This document shows, one piece after another, positions 1 to 6,552 of a stretch of 12,649 bases of DNA (positions within the stretch are counted from its first letter, which is position 1; each line of letters starts with the position of its first letter). A program made the translations under genes and the position numbers. The notes under the pieces were generated by a model that searched no databases, had not been told where the DNA came from, and saw nothing but the letters and a program-made list of their open reading frames with translations. The DNA comes from an uncultured Actinomyces sp. (lineage in GTDB: Bacteria; Actinomycetota; Actinomycetes; Actinomycetales; Actinomycetaceae), in the NCBI GenBank assembly GCA_938028585.1, contig CALIZH010000295.1, positions 1 through 12,649 on the forward strand. Reading direction: 5' to 3'.

Positions 1-37
1 CCTTTTGTTGAGTAAGGCCCATATTTTCATGCCTCAT
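1..37 (-). CDS. Possible start of a fifth gene in the metal-transport operon (partial)
   Basis: On the minus strand an open frame runs off the left edge of the window, 33-48 bases after the last permease stops. Start codons occur at 37, 30 and 22. The one at 22 is best supported, because a GAGG lies nine bases upstream of it. The frame through 37 and 22 reads MRHENMGLTQQK; the ATG at 30 would open a different frame. A metal-responsive repressor is often the last gene of such operons (DtxR-type TroR in troABCDR; Fur-type Zur elsewhere), and LTQQK is loosely like the start of Fur-family proteins. A dozen residues cannot identify the product, so this is an inference from position only. Confidence 0.3.
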   Translation of the reverse strand, partial: MRHENMGLTQQK

Positions 38-69
38 TGTGGTCGTATCACGCACTGCCGCACGGGATG

Positions 70-918
70 TTAGTAGGCTTTCGGCCTCGATGACAGAGCC
101 TCCCAAGCCACGCACCCGCAGAAGAAAAGTCCTGAAGTCAAGGCAATGCACCCACCCGAGGACAGCTCGGCAACAAGAGAAATCCCGAAACCGCAGGCCG
201 AGATCGCAAGAGCAGCAAACACTGAAACGACCATCAAGACTCCGGGTCGGGTAATGAAGCGCATCAAACCGGCGCTTGGCGCAACCAGTAAAGCCAGTGG
301 AAGCAAAGTTCCTACCGCGGGAATCATCACGATGACACAAACCGTGATAAGAGCAGAGACAAGCGCGTCGGTGAGTGCATAGGCGCCGGGGGAAGAGCGG
401 AAAGCTGCTCGGTAGCCCTGTGCGTCGAAAGACAAGAGGAGAATATGGCGTCCGCGCAGGGCAAGAATACATAGCGCGCAGACCAATGCCATGCCTGCAA
501 GCACAATATCCACCGGAGTAACGGTCATGATTGAGCCCGTGAGGAAACTCGAAATCTGCAAGGGTAGGGGAGCAAACCACTTCGAGAGGAAATAGCCCAA
601 GGCAAAACTGAATGTCAAGACGACTCCGGCAGCGCCGCCTCCCGAGACTCCTGGGATTCGTGCCAGGGCGCTCATCAACGCAGACAGCGGCAAACACAAA
701 CCCAGCGCGCCCAAGAAAACGCAGAGGGCAAGAATGCTGTGATCCCTGGTGAAAACGGATGCACACACGACACCGATCACCGCGCCCGGAAAGGCCCCGT
801 GCGTGATTGACTCAGCAAAGAACACGCGCCCGCGCAGGACGGTCATCGTCCCAACAATTCCGGAGAGAATTCCTAGCAGCGCCAGTTCTAACAGAGGAAG
901 GAGAAGGATCGCTAACAT
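70..918 (-). CDS. Metal ABC transporter permease (ABC-3 family), second of two
   Basis: A 282-residue integral membrane protein of the ZnuB/MntB/TroC type, forming part of the channel through which zinc or manganese delivered by the binding protein crosses the membrane. The sequence is almost entirely hydrophobic and suggests about eight membrane segments. Residues 33-45 (FFAESITHGAFPG) match the family motif in which an acidic residue is followed by S-x-x-H-x-x-x-P-G. The conserved G-x-L-L-x-x-A-L-L-V-x-P block is at 203-214. I chose the ATG at 918 because it overlaps the stop of the upstream permease by 7 nt (ATGTTAG) and gives a normal family length. The same frame stays open for 102 codons further upstream, but that part lies inside the other permease gene. 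Whether the two permeases form a heterodimer is inferred from the operon. The metal cannot be read from this subunit. Confidence 0.9.
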   Translation of the reverse strand: MLAILLLPLLELALLGILSGIVGTMTVLRGRVFFAESITHGAFPGAVIGVVCASVFTRDHSILALCVFLGALGLCLPLSALMSALARIPGVSGGGAAGVVLTFSFALGYFLSKWFAPLPLQISSFLTGSIMTVTPVDIVLAGMALVCALCILALRGRHILLLSFDAQGYRAAFRSSPGAYALTDALVSALITVCVIVMIPAVGTLLPLALLVAPSAGLMRFITRPGVLMVVSVFAALAISACGFGISLVAELSSGGCIALTSGLFFCGCVAWEALSSRPKAY

Positions 919-1760
919 GTCCGAACTTTCTTTCGTGCGCTGTTGATTCCGACGATGAGCGCACACAAAGCCACCTGGGTCAGAGCAACCGAGGCTTGGG
1001 GTGAAGTAGGCCTGGAAAGGTGAACCAGGAGAGTTGCTATCCCCAGCGCCCCACCCGCGCAGGAAAGAAGTACCGAATAGGCCAGCATCTGCCTCGGCGA
1101 TGAGGAGAGGAGACGCGCGGCGAGTGCGGGGACAATGAGGTACCCCACGACCAAAAGAACACCGATTGCCGAGGCCCCCGCGACGACGATTGCGCACATC
1201 GCGGCGTTGAGGCAGACATCGCACAGCGTCGTGGGTACTCGCGCGGCGAGTGCTCCCGCACTGTCAAAGGCGCACATGAGCTGAGCGCGCCACGAAAGAA
1301 CGACTAGGACGCAGGCAAAAAGGCAAAAGATGAGGGAAATCGCCATGCGCTGGGGAGTAACTTCCAGAAGGCGGCCAAACATCAAGGCTTCCATTTGGCC
1401 CGACATATCGCCCTTTTTGAGGGAAATGATGACGCCGAGCGCGAAGAAAGAGGTCAGGACAACTGCCGCAGCGGCCTCGTGCGCGCGGTGGCGCATCGCC
1501 CAGGTCAATGCGGCAGCAACGAATATCGCGCAGATTCCCCCGCCCGCGGGGATCCAATCGATACCGCCGAAAACCGCGCCAACGACGATCCCGGGGAAGA
1601 TCGAATGGACCGATGCCTCGGCGCCGAATTGCCAGTTGCGCAGATTGACCAGGGTTCCAACCGCGCCCGCTGCAATTCCGAAGAGAACAAGGAAGAGCAG
1701 GGGGCGGAGGAAAAAGGGAGAGAGCCACAGGGGCGGAGCGCTTACGATCGCGTTAAACAT
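912..1760 (-). CDS. Metal ABC transporter permease (ABC-3 family), first of two
   Basis: A 282-residue membrane protein related to the other permease but clearly diverged from it. Residues 46-62 (GAEASVHSIFPGIVVGA) carry the ABC-3 signature around the conserved His and Pro-Gly, and residues 200-212 (GVLLVVGYLIVPA) carry the second family block. The start is the ATG at 1760, which overlaps the end of the ATPase gene by 8 nt (ATGTTTAA) and has GGCGGGA a few bases upstream. An in-frame start at 1889 would add 43 residues translated from within the ATPase gene and is not needed. Two different permease genes side by side are typical of the manganese/iron branch of the family (TroCD, SitCD, YfeCD). 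Single-permease systems are commoner for zinc, so the context leans mildly towards manganese. Confidence 0.9.
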   Translation of the reverse strand: MFNAIVSAPPLWLSPFFLRPLLFLVLFGIAAGAVGTLVNLRNWQFGAEASVHSIFPGIVVGAVFGGIDWIPAGGGICAIFVAAALTWAMRHRAHEAAAAVVLTSFFALGVIISLKKGDMSGQMEALMFGRLLEVTPQRMAISLIFCLFACVLVVLSWRAQLMCAFDSAGALAARVPTTLCDVCLNAAMCAIVVAGASAIGVLLVVGYLIVPALAARLLSSSPRQMLAYSVLLSCAGGALGIATLLVHLSRPTSPQASVALTQVALCALIVGINSARKKVRTC

Positions 1761-2505
1761 TGTTAATCCCGCCGAAAGCTTCATTGATGATCTCTGGACG
1801 GAAAACCTGGGAGGTTGGCCCGTAGGCAACTTGGCGTCCAGCCACGATGAGGCTCTCATCGCACACTTCGGTTGCGACCCGATAGTCATGGGTTGAAATC
1901 ATGAACGCGGTTCCCTGAGCTTTTGCTTGGTTGATGAGCGAGAGAAGAGCTTCGCGGTTGGGCTCATCCAAACCGTTGAAAGGTTCGTCAAGCAATACCA
2001 GTCGAGGCTCAGCAACCAATGCGCGCGCGACCAGAACGCGCTGGCGTTGTCCGCCGGAAAGCGTCCCAAAGCGCTCGCGGGCACGCTCGACTAAGCCAAT
2101 CTGTTCTAATGCTGCACTGACCGCTTCTTTCTGTTCACGACTGAGTGGACGTAGAAGCTTTGTCTTGGGATACATTCCCATTTCGACGACCTGACGAACG
2201 TTGATTGGGAAACTCAAGTCGATATCACTGTTTTGTGGGACGTAGCCGAGGAAATCCAGCGGGCAGCTCACTTCTCCAGATATGACTTGAGCGCTTCCCA
2301 AGAGCGCTCGCATGAGCGTTGTCTTTCCCGATCCATTTGGACCGATCAAAGCGAGGGCATGTCCGGGGCTGAGCGAGAGGGTGATTCCCGTCAGGACCGG
2401 TGTCTGGGAGTAGCCGATGCTGGCGTTTTTGGCTGAGAAGACAGTGGCGCCAGCATCGTGGCCCTCGTCAGGCTCCCAAAACATATGAGCGTCTGCGTTC
2501 ATCAT
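1753..2505 (-). CDS. Metal ABC transporter ATP-binding protein
   Basis: A 250-residue cytoplasmic ATPase that powers the importer. All ABC hallmarks are present: Walker A GPNGSGKTT at 55-63, Q-loop glutamine at 91 (VPQNSD), signature LSGGQRQR at 149-156, Walker B LVLLDEP at 169-175 and H-loop histidine 206 (STHD). The length and the YVPQ form of the Q-loop match ZnuC/MntB/TroB-type proteins. The gene follows the binding-protein stop after 6 nt. Two adjacent ATGs (2505 and 2502) are possible starts, and neither has a strong Shine-Dalgarno sequence, so translation may depend on coupling to the upstream gene. A start at Met8 is also possible and would remove a variable tail. The N-terminal 20 or so residues are poorly conserved in this family in any case. 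Confidence 0.95.
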   Translation of the reverse strand: MMNADAHMFWEPDEGHDAGATVFSAKNASIGYSQTPVLTGITLSLSPGHALALIGPNGSGKTTLMRALLGSAQVISGEVSCPLDFLGYVPQNSDIDLSFPINVRQVVEMGMYPKTKLLRPLSREQKEAVSAALEQIGLVERARERFGTLSGGQRQRVLVARALVAEPRLVLLDEPFNGLDEPNREALLSLINQAKAQGTAFMISTHDYRVATEVCDESLIVAGRQVAYGPTSQVFRPEIINEAFGGINNV

Positions 2506-2511
2506 GCTCGC

Positions 2512-3681
2512 TTAACGCTTGAGTTCTGAAGGTAAAGGGGCGACCGTTCCGTCCCAGGCTTTTGTCATGGTTGTGACGTTATGGATGATCGAGCCGATGT
2601 AGGTTTCGCCTTCACTGCCCACGGGTCCAAGGGAATCTCCATAGAGCGCGTCGTCGCCGATGATGGCTTTGACTCCCGCGGCGCGTGCAATCGTTTCAAT
2701 TGACTTCGAGTTATTGGAGTTCTCTGCGAAAATCGCGCTCGCTCCAGATTTCTTCACTTCCTCGCTTGCCTGTGCGATGTGCTCAGCGGTTGCATCCTGT
2801 TGTTCATTGAAATCAGAAAGTGCTGCACCGATGAAACGAATGCCGTAGCGTTTCGACAAATATCCGAAGGCATCGTGGGAGCTAAAGAGGACGCGCTTAT
2901 CGGCAGGAACGCTGTTAAAGCTGTCCTTCGCCCACGCATCGAGGGAATCGATACGCTTTGCGTACTCTTCGGTTGCCGTGCTGTATGCCTCGGCGTGATC
3001 CGGGTCAGCTGCTGAGAGGAATTCACCGATGTTGCGGACCTGCAGGGCTGCGTTCGCTGGAGAGGTCCAGACGTGAGGATCGTAGGCGAACTCCGGCTCG
3101 CTCTCTCCTTCTTCCGGCGGGAAAGGCCAAGGTGCGGCCTCGACAGTGTGCGTGCCTCGCGAAACCGAGTAGGGGAGTTGCTTGTCGCGCTGTTCTTGGC
3201 CCTGGGGATCCTTGAGGTCGGCGGCAGTGAGAACTCCCGAGGTCACTCCCATCGTTCCCTTGAACCCAGAGGCGCTCACGGCCTGATCCAGGAAATGCTC
3301 GAGGTCGACGCCCGAGACGAGCAGGACTTTCGCCGACGCAAGTGCTTGCAGTTGCTGGGGAGTCATTTCGTGCTCGTGTGCCGAGGCGTTGGGGGCAAGT
3401 AGACACGTGAGCTGAACTTTTGCGCTGGCTTGCTCGGCGGGGGCCCCAATATGGGATTGCGTTCCCGTGGCATCAGTTTTATCGAGCGAGATGGAGTTTT
3501 GTGCCGAGGGCTGCTGCGCAATTTGGGTGACATAGTCGCAGATCTGGGTGGTGCTTGCGACGAGGGAGAGTGAGGTGGAGCCCGACTGTGAAGATGCAGT
3601 TGAGCACGCGGCGATCGAGGTCGCACCCAGTAGGCAGGCTGCTGTGGCGGCAAGGAATGAACGCGAGTGAACGGCAGACAT
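2512..3681 (-). CDS. Zn/Mn-type metal-binding lipoprotein (ZnuA/TroA/PsaA family)
   Basis: A 389-residue extracytoplasmic binding protein that captures a divalent metal for the permeases. The N-terminus is a lipoprotein signal (SIAAC, lipidated Cys26). By comparison with known structures of the family, the likely metal ligands are His102 (AHEHEMTP), His203 (DPHVW), His269 (SSHDAF) and Asp349 (YGDSLG). This is a His3-Asp set as in TroA and the zinc binders; PsaA-type manganese proteins have Glu at the third position. The protein is longer than the usual 300-330 residues because of an insertion at about 60-90 (with Cys93, which could pair with Cys48) and an acidic, proline-rich loop at about 157-200. 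That loop lacks the His-rich stretch of many zinc proteins. AAGAGGA is seven bases upstream of the ATG. Whether the metal is zinc or manganese remains undecided. Confidence 0.93.
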   Translation of the reverse strand: MSAVHSRSFLAATAACLLGATSIAACSTASSQSGSTSLSLVASTTQICDYVTQIAQQPSAQNSISLDKTDATGTQSHIGAPAEQASAKVQLTCLLAPNASAHEHEMTPQQLQALASAKVLLVSGVDLEHFLDQAVSASGFKGTMGVTSGVLTAADLKDPQGQEQRDKQLPYSVSRGTHTVEAAPWPFPPEEGESEPEFAYDPHVWTSPANAALQVRNIGEFLSAADPDHAEAYSTATEEYAKRIDSLDAWAKDSFNSVPADKRVLFSSHDAFGYLSKRYGIRFIGAALSDFNEQQDATAEHIAQASEEVKKSGASAIFAENSNNSKSIETIARAAGVKAIIGDDALYGDSLGPVGSEGETYIGSIIHNVTTMTKAWDGTVAPLPSELKR

Positions 3682-3698
3682 TGAAGTTCCTCTTCAAT
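3680..3698 (-). promoter_or_regulatory. Hairpin enclosing the ribosome binding site of the metal-binding protein gene
   Basis: Perfect 7-base arms (ATTGAAG at 3680-3686 and CTTCAAT at 3692-3698) flank a five-base loop. Read on the minus strand, the loop is AGGAA, part of the Shine-Dalgarno sequence, and the first two bases of the start codon are in the stem. It could limit initiation until melted, but the stem is AU-rich and short. Confidence 0.4.
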
Positions 3699-3727
3699 TG
3701 GGGTGTTATCTAATTATGACTTTCTTT

Positions 3728-3754
3728 GCCAAAAAGTTCGCATAGCCGAACTTT
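3728..3754 (-). promoter_or_regulatory. Inverted-repeat operator candidate upstream of the metal operon
   Basis: AAAGTTCG (3733-3740) and CGAACTTT (3747-3754) form a perfect 8-base inverted repeat around a six-base spacer. On the minus strand it adjoins a possible -35 element, TTGGCA (3733-3728), which has a GATAAC/ATAACA -10-like sequence 16-17 bases further on. The position is right for a repressor of the metal operon. The sequence does not match the DtxR box or the AT-rich Zur/Fur boxes I know. The repeat is directly visible; its role is inferred. Confidence 0.45.
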
Positions 3755-3757
3755 GAG

Positions 3758-3776
3758 AAAGGTTATCGTAACTAAG
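3758..3776. promoter_or_regulatory. Weak DtxR-box-like sequence
   Basis: The 19 bases here agree with the actinobacterial DtxR/IdeR consensus (TTAGGTTAGGCTAACCTAA) at 11 positions. The core is GTTA-TCG-TAAC. Its location upstream of a metal-transport operon is suitable, but only four bases per arm are symmetric and chance is a real possibility. Confidence 0.2.
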
Positions 3777-3843
3777 TGAATTTAGCTAGGCCTTAGTTCC
3801 CACAAAACGGACGATTTTGGACGAAACCTCGGAAGTGGCCTCG

Positions 3844-3890
3844 TCGTGGGGTAAAGTAAAGGCAAAATTCGGGGATTACCCGGCTCACGA
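3844..3890 (+). other. Possible hairpin in the glyA leader
   Basis: TCGTGGGGTAA (3844-3854) can pair with TTACCC (3876-3881) and CACGA (3886-3890), giving eleven base pairs with a four-base bulge. It ends seven bases before the glyA Shine-Dalgarno sequence. It matters only if transcription starts upstream of 3844, which I cannot tell, as no clear glyA promoter is visible. Confidence 0.25.
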
Positions 3891-3907
3891 CTTTGCAAGG
3901 ACTCGCA

Positions 3908-5197
3908 ATGGATACGCTCAATGACCTCCCACTGCGCCAGCTCGATCCCGAAATCCAGGCGGTTTTGGATAGCGAATTGGAACGCCAGCAGCACACGCTG
4001 GAAATGATTGCCTCGGAAAACTTCGTTCCGCGAGCGGTGCTTGAGGCGCAAGGCTCCGTCCTCACAAACAAGTACGCGGAGGGTTATCCGGGCCGTCGCT
4101 ACTACGGCGGATGTGAGTTCGTTGATGTTGCGGAATCTCTGGCGATTTCACGCGCAAAGGAAGTCTTCCAAGGCGCGGACTATGTCAACGTTCAGCCTCA
4201 CTCAGGTGCCCAGGCAAATGCTGCAGCACTCATGGCAATGGCAAACGTTGGTGATACGCTTCTGGGCCTGTCCCTGGCACACGGAGGCCACCTCACTCAC
4301 GGCATGCGCCTGAACTTTTCAGGCAAGAACTATCATGCAGTTGGCTACGAGGTCGATCCTCAGACGATGCGTATTGAACCCGAAAAAGTTCGCGAGGCTG
4401 CACTGCGTGAACGCCCGCGAGTCTTGATTGCGGGATGGTCGGCTTACCCGCGTCACCTGGACTTTGCAGCATTCCGCGAAATTGCCGACGAGGTCGGGGC
4501 TGTGTTGTGGGTTGATATGGCCCACTTCGCGGGCTTGGTTGCCGCTGGCCTGCATCCCTCACCGGTTCCTCACGCAGATATTGTGACGACGACCGTCCAT
4601 AAGACTTTGGGTGGTCCGCGTTCGGGAATGATCCTGTCCTCGCGGGGGGAGCAGTGGGGCAAGAAGCTTGATAGCGCGGTCTTCCCCGGTCAACAGGGTG
4701 GCCCCTTGATGCATGTGGTTGCCGCGAAGGCTATCGCGATGAAGGTTGCCCAGACCGAGGAATTCCGGGATCGCCAGCAGCGTACTTTGGATGGCGCTCA
4801 GGCCATTGCGCAGCGTCTATTGGCTCCCGATGCTCAGGCCGCAGGGATTCGCCTGGTGACGGGTGGTACCGATGTGCACCTCGTTCTGGTTGATCTTGTG
4901 AACTCTTCGCTGGATGGACAGCAAGCTGAGGACCTTCTCCATGAGGTTGGTATTACGGTCAATCGCAATGCCGTGCCTTTCGATCCTCGCCCGCCTAGGG
5001 TGACTTCGGGCCTTCGTGTTGGAACTCCCGCGCTTGCGACGCGTGGGTTTAGCGTTGCTGATTTCGAAGAGGTCGGTGACATTATCGCGACTGCTCTCAT
5101 TCAGGGTGCAAGCGGAAGTGTTGATGTCGAGAGATTGCGTGCACGCGTGCGCGCTCTTGCCGATGCTCACCCCTTGTATGCGGGGCTGAATCAATGA
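3908..5197 (+). CDS. glyA: Serine hydroxymethyltransferase
   Basis: A 429-residue PLP enzyme that interconverts serine plus tetrahydrofolate with glycine plus 5,10-methylene-tetrahydrofolate, the main entry of one-carbon units. The family marks are complete: MIASENF at 33-39, YPGRRYYGG at 60-68, VQPHSGAQAN at 95-104, WVDMAHFAGL at 201-210 (PLP-contacting Asp203 and His206), the PLP lysine 232 in TTTVHKTLGGPRSG, and substrate-carboxylate Arg370 in SGLR. The ATG at 3908 is preferred over an in-frame TTG at 3893 because AAGGA lies six bases ahead of it. The length equals the bacterial norm. The stop overlaps the folD start (ATGA), so the two are very likely co-transcribed and translationally coupled. 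Confidence 0.98.
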   Translation: MDTLNDLPLRQLDPEIQAVLDSELERQQHTLEMIASENFVPRAVLEAQGSVLTNKYAEGYPGRRYYGGCEFVDVAESLAISRAKEVFQGADYVNVQPHSGAQANAAALMAMANVGDTLLGLSLAHGGHLTHGMRLNFSGKNYHAVGYEVDPQTMRIEPEKVREAALRERPRVLIAGWSAYPRHLDFAAFREIADEVGAVLWVDMAHFAGLVAAGLHPSPVPHADIVTTTVHKTLGGPRSGMILSSRGEQWGKKLDSAVFPGQQGGPLMHVVAAKAIAMKVAQTEEFRDRQQRTLDGAQAIAQRLLAPDAQAAGIRLVTGGTDVHLVLVDLVNSSLDGQQAEDLLHEVGITVNRNAVPFDPRPPRVTSGLRVGTPALATRGFSVADFEEVGDIIATALIQGASGSVDVERLRARVRALADAHPLYAGLNQ

Positions 5198-6096
5198 GGG
5201 CTCCGTGGGAAGGCGATGCTCGTGTTCTGGACGGCACAGCGTGCGCGGCTCAGATCAAGGGTGAGCTTCGTGCAAGGGTTGAAGTTTTGCGCTCTCGCGG
5301 AGTTGTTCCAGGGCTTGGAACGATCTTGGTTGGCGAGGATCCGGGATCCGTTGCCTATGTGGCCGGTAAACATCGTGACTGCGCGGAAGTGGGTATTGAA
5401 TCAATCCGTGTCGATTTGCCTGCCGAGGCTTCGCAGGAGGAAATCCTTGCGGCAGTTGAAAGGCTGAATGCTGATCCTGCTTGCACAGGTTTCATTGTTC
5501 AGCTGCCGCTTCCTCGCGGCGTTGATACCAATCGGATTCTCGAGGCTGTGGATCCTGACAAGGATGCCGACGGTCTTCACCCGACAAATCTGGGCCGATT
5601 GGTCCTGCGGGGGAGTGAACCCATTCAATCACCGCTCCCGTGTACCCCGCGTGCTGTCATTGAATTAATTCAGCGCAATGGGATCGACCTTAATGGCGCA
5701 GATGTGTGCGTTGTAGGACGCGGAGTAACTGTCGGTCGCTCAATTGGGCTGTTGCTCACGCGTAAAGACATCAATGCGACGGTGACAATCTGTCATACCG
5801 GAACACGGGATCTGGCAGCGCACACGCGGGCGGCGGATATCGTTGTTGCTGCGACGGGTTATGCGGGCTTAATTACTGCGGATATGGTCCGTTCTGGAGC
5901 TGTTGTGCTGGATGTGGGTGTTTCTCGCGTCGTCGATCCGGAAAGCGGGAAGGCGCGTCTGATGGGGGACGTTGCAGACGGTGTTGACCGTGTTGCAGGC
6001 TGGCTCTCGCCGAATCCTGGTGGGGTGGGGCCAATGACGCGCGCGCTTTTGCTGATGAACGTCGTTGAGGCTGCGGAGCGTTGCTTAAGCGCGTAA
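5194..6096 (+). CDS. folD: Bifunctional methylene-THF dehydrogenase / methenyl-THF cyclohydrolase
   Basis: A 300-residue cytoplasmic enzyme that oxidises the GlyA product 5,10-methylene-THF with NADP and hydrolyses methenyl-THF to 10-formyl-THF for purine and formyl-methionine synthesis. Visible marks are the catalytic Tyr55 and Lys59 (YVAGK), VQLPLPRG at 102-109, KDADGLHPTNLGRL at 123-136 with the conserved Asp, PCTPRAV at 149-155, the dinucleotide-binding GRGVTVGRSIG at 175-185 (the form typical of actinobacteria) and PNPGGVGPMT at 273-282. The ATG at 5194 shares four bases with the glyA stop and has no good Shine-Dalgarno sequence of its own, which fits translation by re-initiation. The N-terminus carries about ten more residues than many homologues, but no alternative start is apparent. 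Confidence 0.97.
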   Translation: MRAPWEGDARVLDGTACAAQIKGELRARVEVLRSRGVVPGLGTILVGEDPGSVAYVAGKHRDCAEVGIESIRVDLPAEASQEEILAAVERLNADPACTGFIVQLPLPRGVDTNRILEAVDPDKDADGLHPTNLGRLVLRGSEPIQSPLPCTPRAVIELIQRNGIDLNGADVCVVGRGVTVGRSIGLLLTRKDINATVTICHTGTRDLAAHTRAADIVVAATGYAGLITADMVRSGAVVLDVGVSRVVDPESGKARLMGDVADGVDRVAGWLSPNPGGVGPMTRALLLMNVVEAAERCLSA

Positions 6097-6116
6097 GTTT
6101 CTATCTGGATAGATGC

Positions 6117-6178
6117 AAATAGTCAAGCTTTCATTATTGCTTTTATTAAAGCTTAACTTTGTGGAAGCTTGACTATTT
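6117..6178 (+). terminator. Long-loop inverted repeat after folD, possible terminator or switch
   Basis: Perfect 14-base arms (AAATAGTCAAGCTT at 6117-6130, AAGCTTGACTATTT at 6165-6178) enclose a 34-base loop and are followed by a T-rich run (TTTTTCTTT), as in an intrinsic terminator. The loop carries a third AAGCTT (6149-6154) able to pair with either arm. The long loop and low GC of the stem are unusual for a terminator, so termination is an inference. Confidence 0.45.
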
Positions 6179-6441
6179 TTCTTTAACACTGTCATTAAAC
6201 TTGAGTCGAATTCACTTAATTTTTAACGATTGTGTTAGCGAGTTTATTTGTGCTTTCTCAAAAAAGGTTAGTTTGAAGCGAAATAACTATCTTTTCTGAG
6301 CTTGAGCTTGGGTTGCGTTATGCGATGCTGCCGCGCTGTTGCTTATGTTGAAGTTGATGTGTGCGGGATTTTCTATAAGGATTCTTTGTTCTAGTTTTAA
6401 AACGGGGTTACTTAACAGCCTCTAACAATTTGTTTTGAGCC

Positions 6442-6470
6442 TTGCGTTTTTTAGGGTATGCGTGTAGTTT
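6442..6470 (+). promoter_or_regulatory. Candidate promoter of the arc operon
   Basis: TTGCGT (6442-6447) and TAGTTT (6465-6470) are 17 bases apart and resemble weak -35 and -10 elements. Transcription would begin near 6477 and give a leader of about 75 bases. An overlapping alternative is TTGAGC (6435-6440) with TATGCG (6457-6462) at 16 bases. Neither is near consensus. Confidence 0.25.
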
Positions 6471-6473
6471 TCC

Positions 6474-6489
6474 TGTGAGCAGGGTTACA
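6474..6489 (+). promoter_or_regulatory. CRP/FNR-family (GlxR/ArcR-like) site before arcB
   Basis: TGTGA, six bases, TTACA matches the TGTGA-N6-TCACA consensus of CRP-family regulators at nine of ten half-site positions. GlxR (actinobacteria) and ArcR (arginine deiminase operons of Firmicutes) use such sites. It lies at or just after the candidate promoter, where binding would more likely repress. Confidence 0.4.
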
Positions 6490-6498
6490 ACCTGTCAT

Positions 6499-6520
6499 CC
6501 GGTACCAAGGTGGTTGCCGG
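6499..6520 (+). other. Leader hairpin upstream of arcB
   Basis: CCGG-T-ACC (6499-6506) can pair with GGT-TG-CCGG (6512-6520) around a short AAGGT loop. This gives seven base pairs with a small internal loop, ending 21 bases before the Shine-Dalgarno sequence. The role is unknown. Confidence 0.3.
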
Positions 6521-6552
6521 TGTTTTCTATGAATTGTCAGGAAGGACAAGTC

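Larger units (their letters stand above)
6097..6552. other. AT-rich 456-base intergenic region between folD and the arcB operon
   Basis: No convincing coding sequence or RNA gene is seen on either strand. The first part (6097-6450) is clearly poorer in G and C than the genes around it. It holds a long inverted repeat with three AAGCTT boxes (6117-6178), a ten-base palindrome GTTTTAAAAC (6394-6403), weak promoter-like sequences, a CRP-like site (6474-6489) and a small hairpin (6499-6520) before the arcB ribosome binding site. It presumably ends folD transcription and drives the arc operon. Confidence 0.6.

Noticed and set aside
922..929. CGAACTTT near the second permease start, equal to one arm of the operator candidate
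   Set aside because: It is a single half-site inside coding sequence, with no partner arm at the six-base spacing, so probably coincidence.
919..1224. 102-codon upstream extension of the last metal permease frame
   Set aside because: It lies wholly within the other permease gene in another frame, lacks permease-like sequence, and the ATG at 918 gives the normal length and overlap.
6394..6403. Ten-base palindrome GTTTTAAAAC
   Set aside because: It is too short and AT-rich in an AT-rich region to be called an operator on its own.
6499..6520. T-box riboswitch-like GGTGG element before arcB
   Set aside because: Only a short AAGGTGG core is present. No specifier stem, no conserved T-box sequence and no terminator/antiterminator pair are seen.
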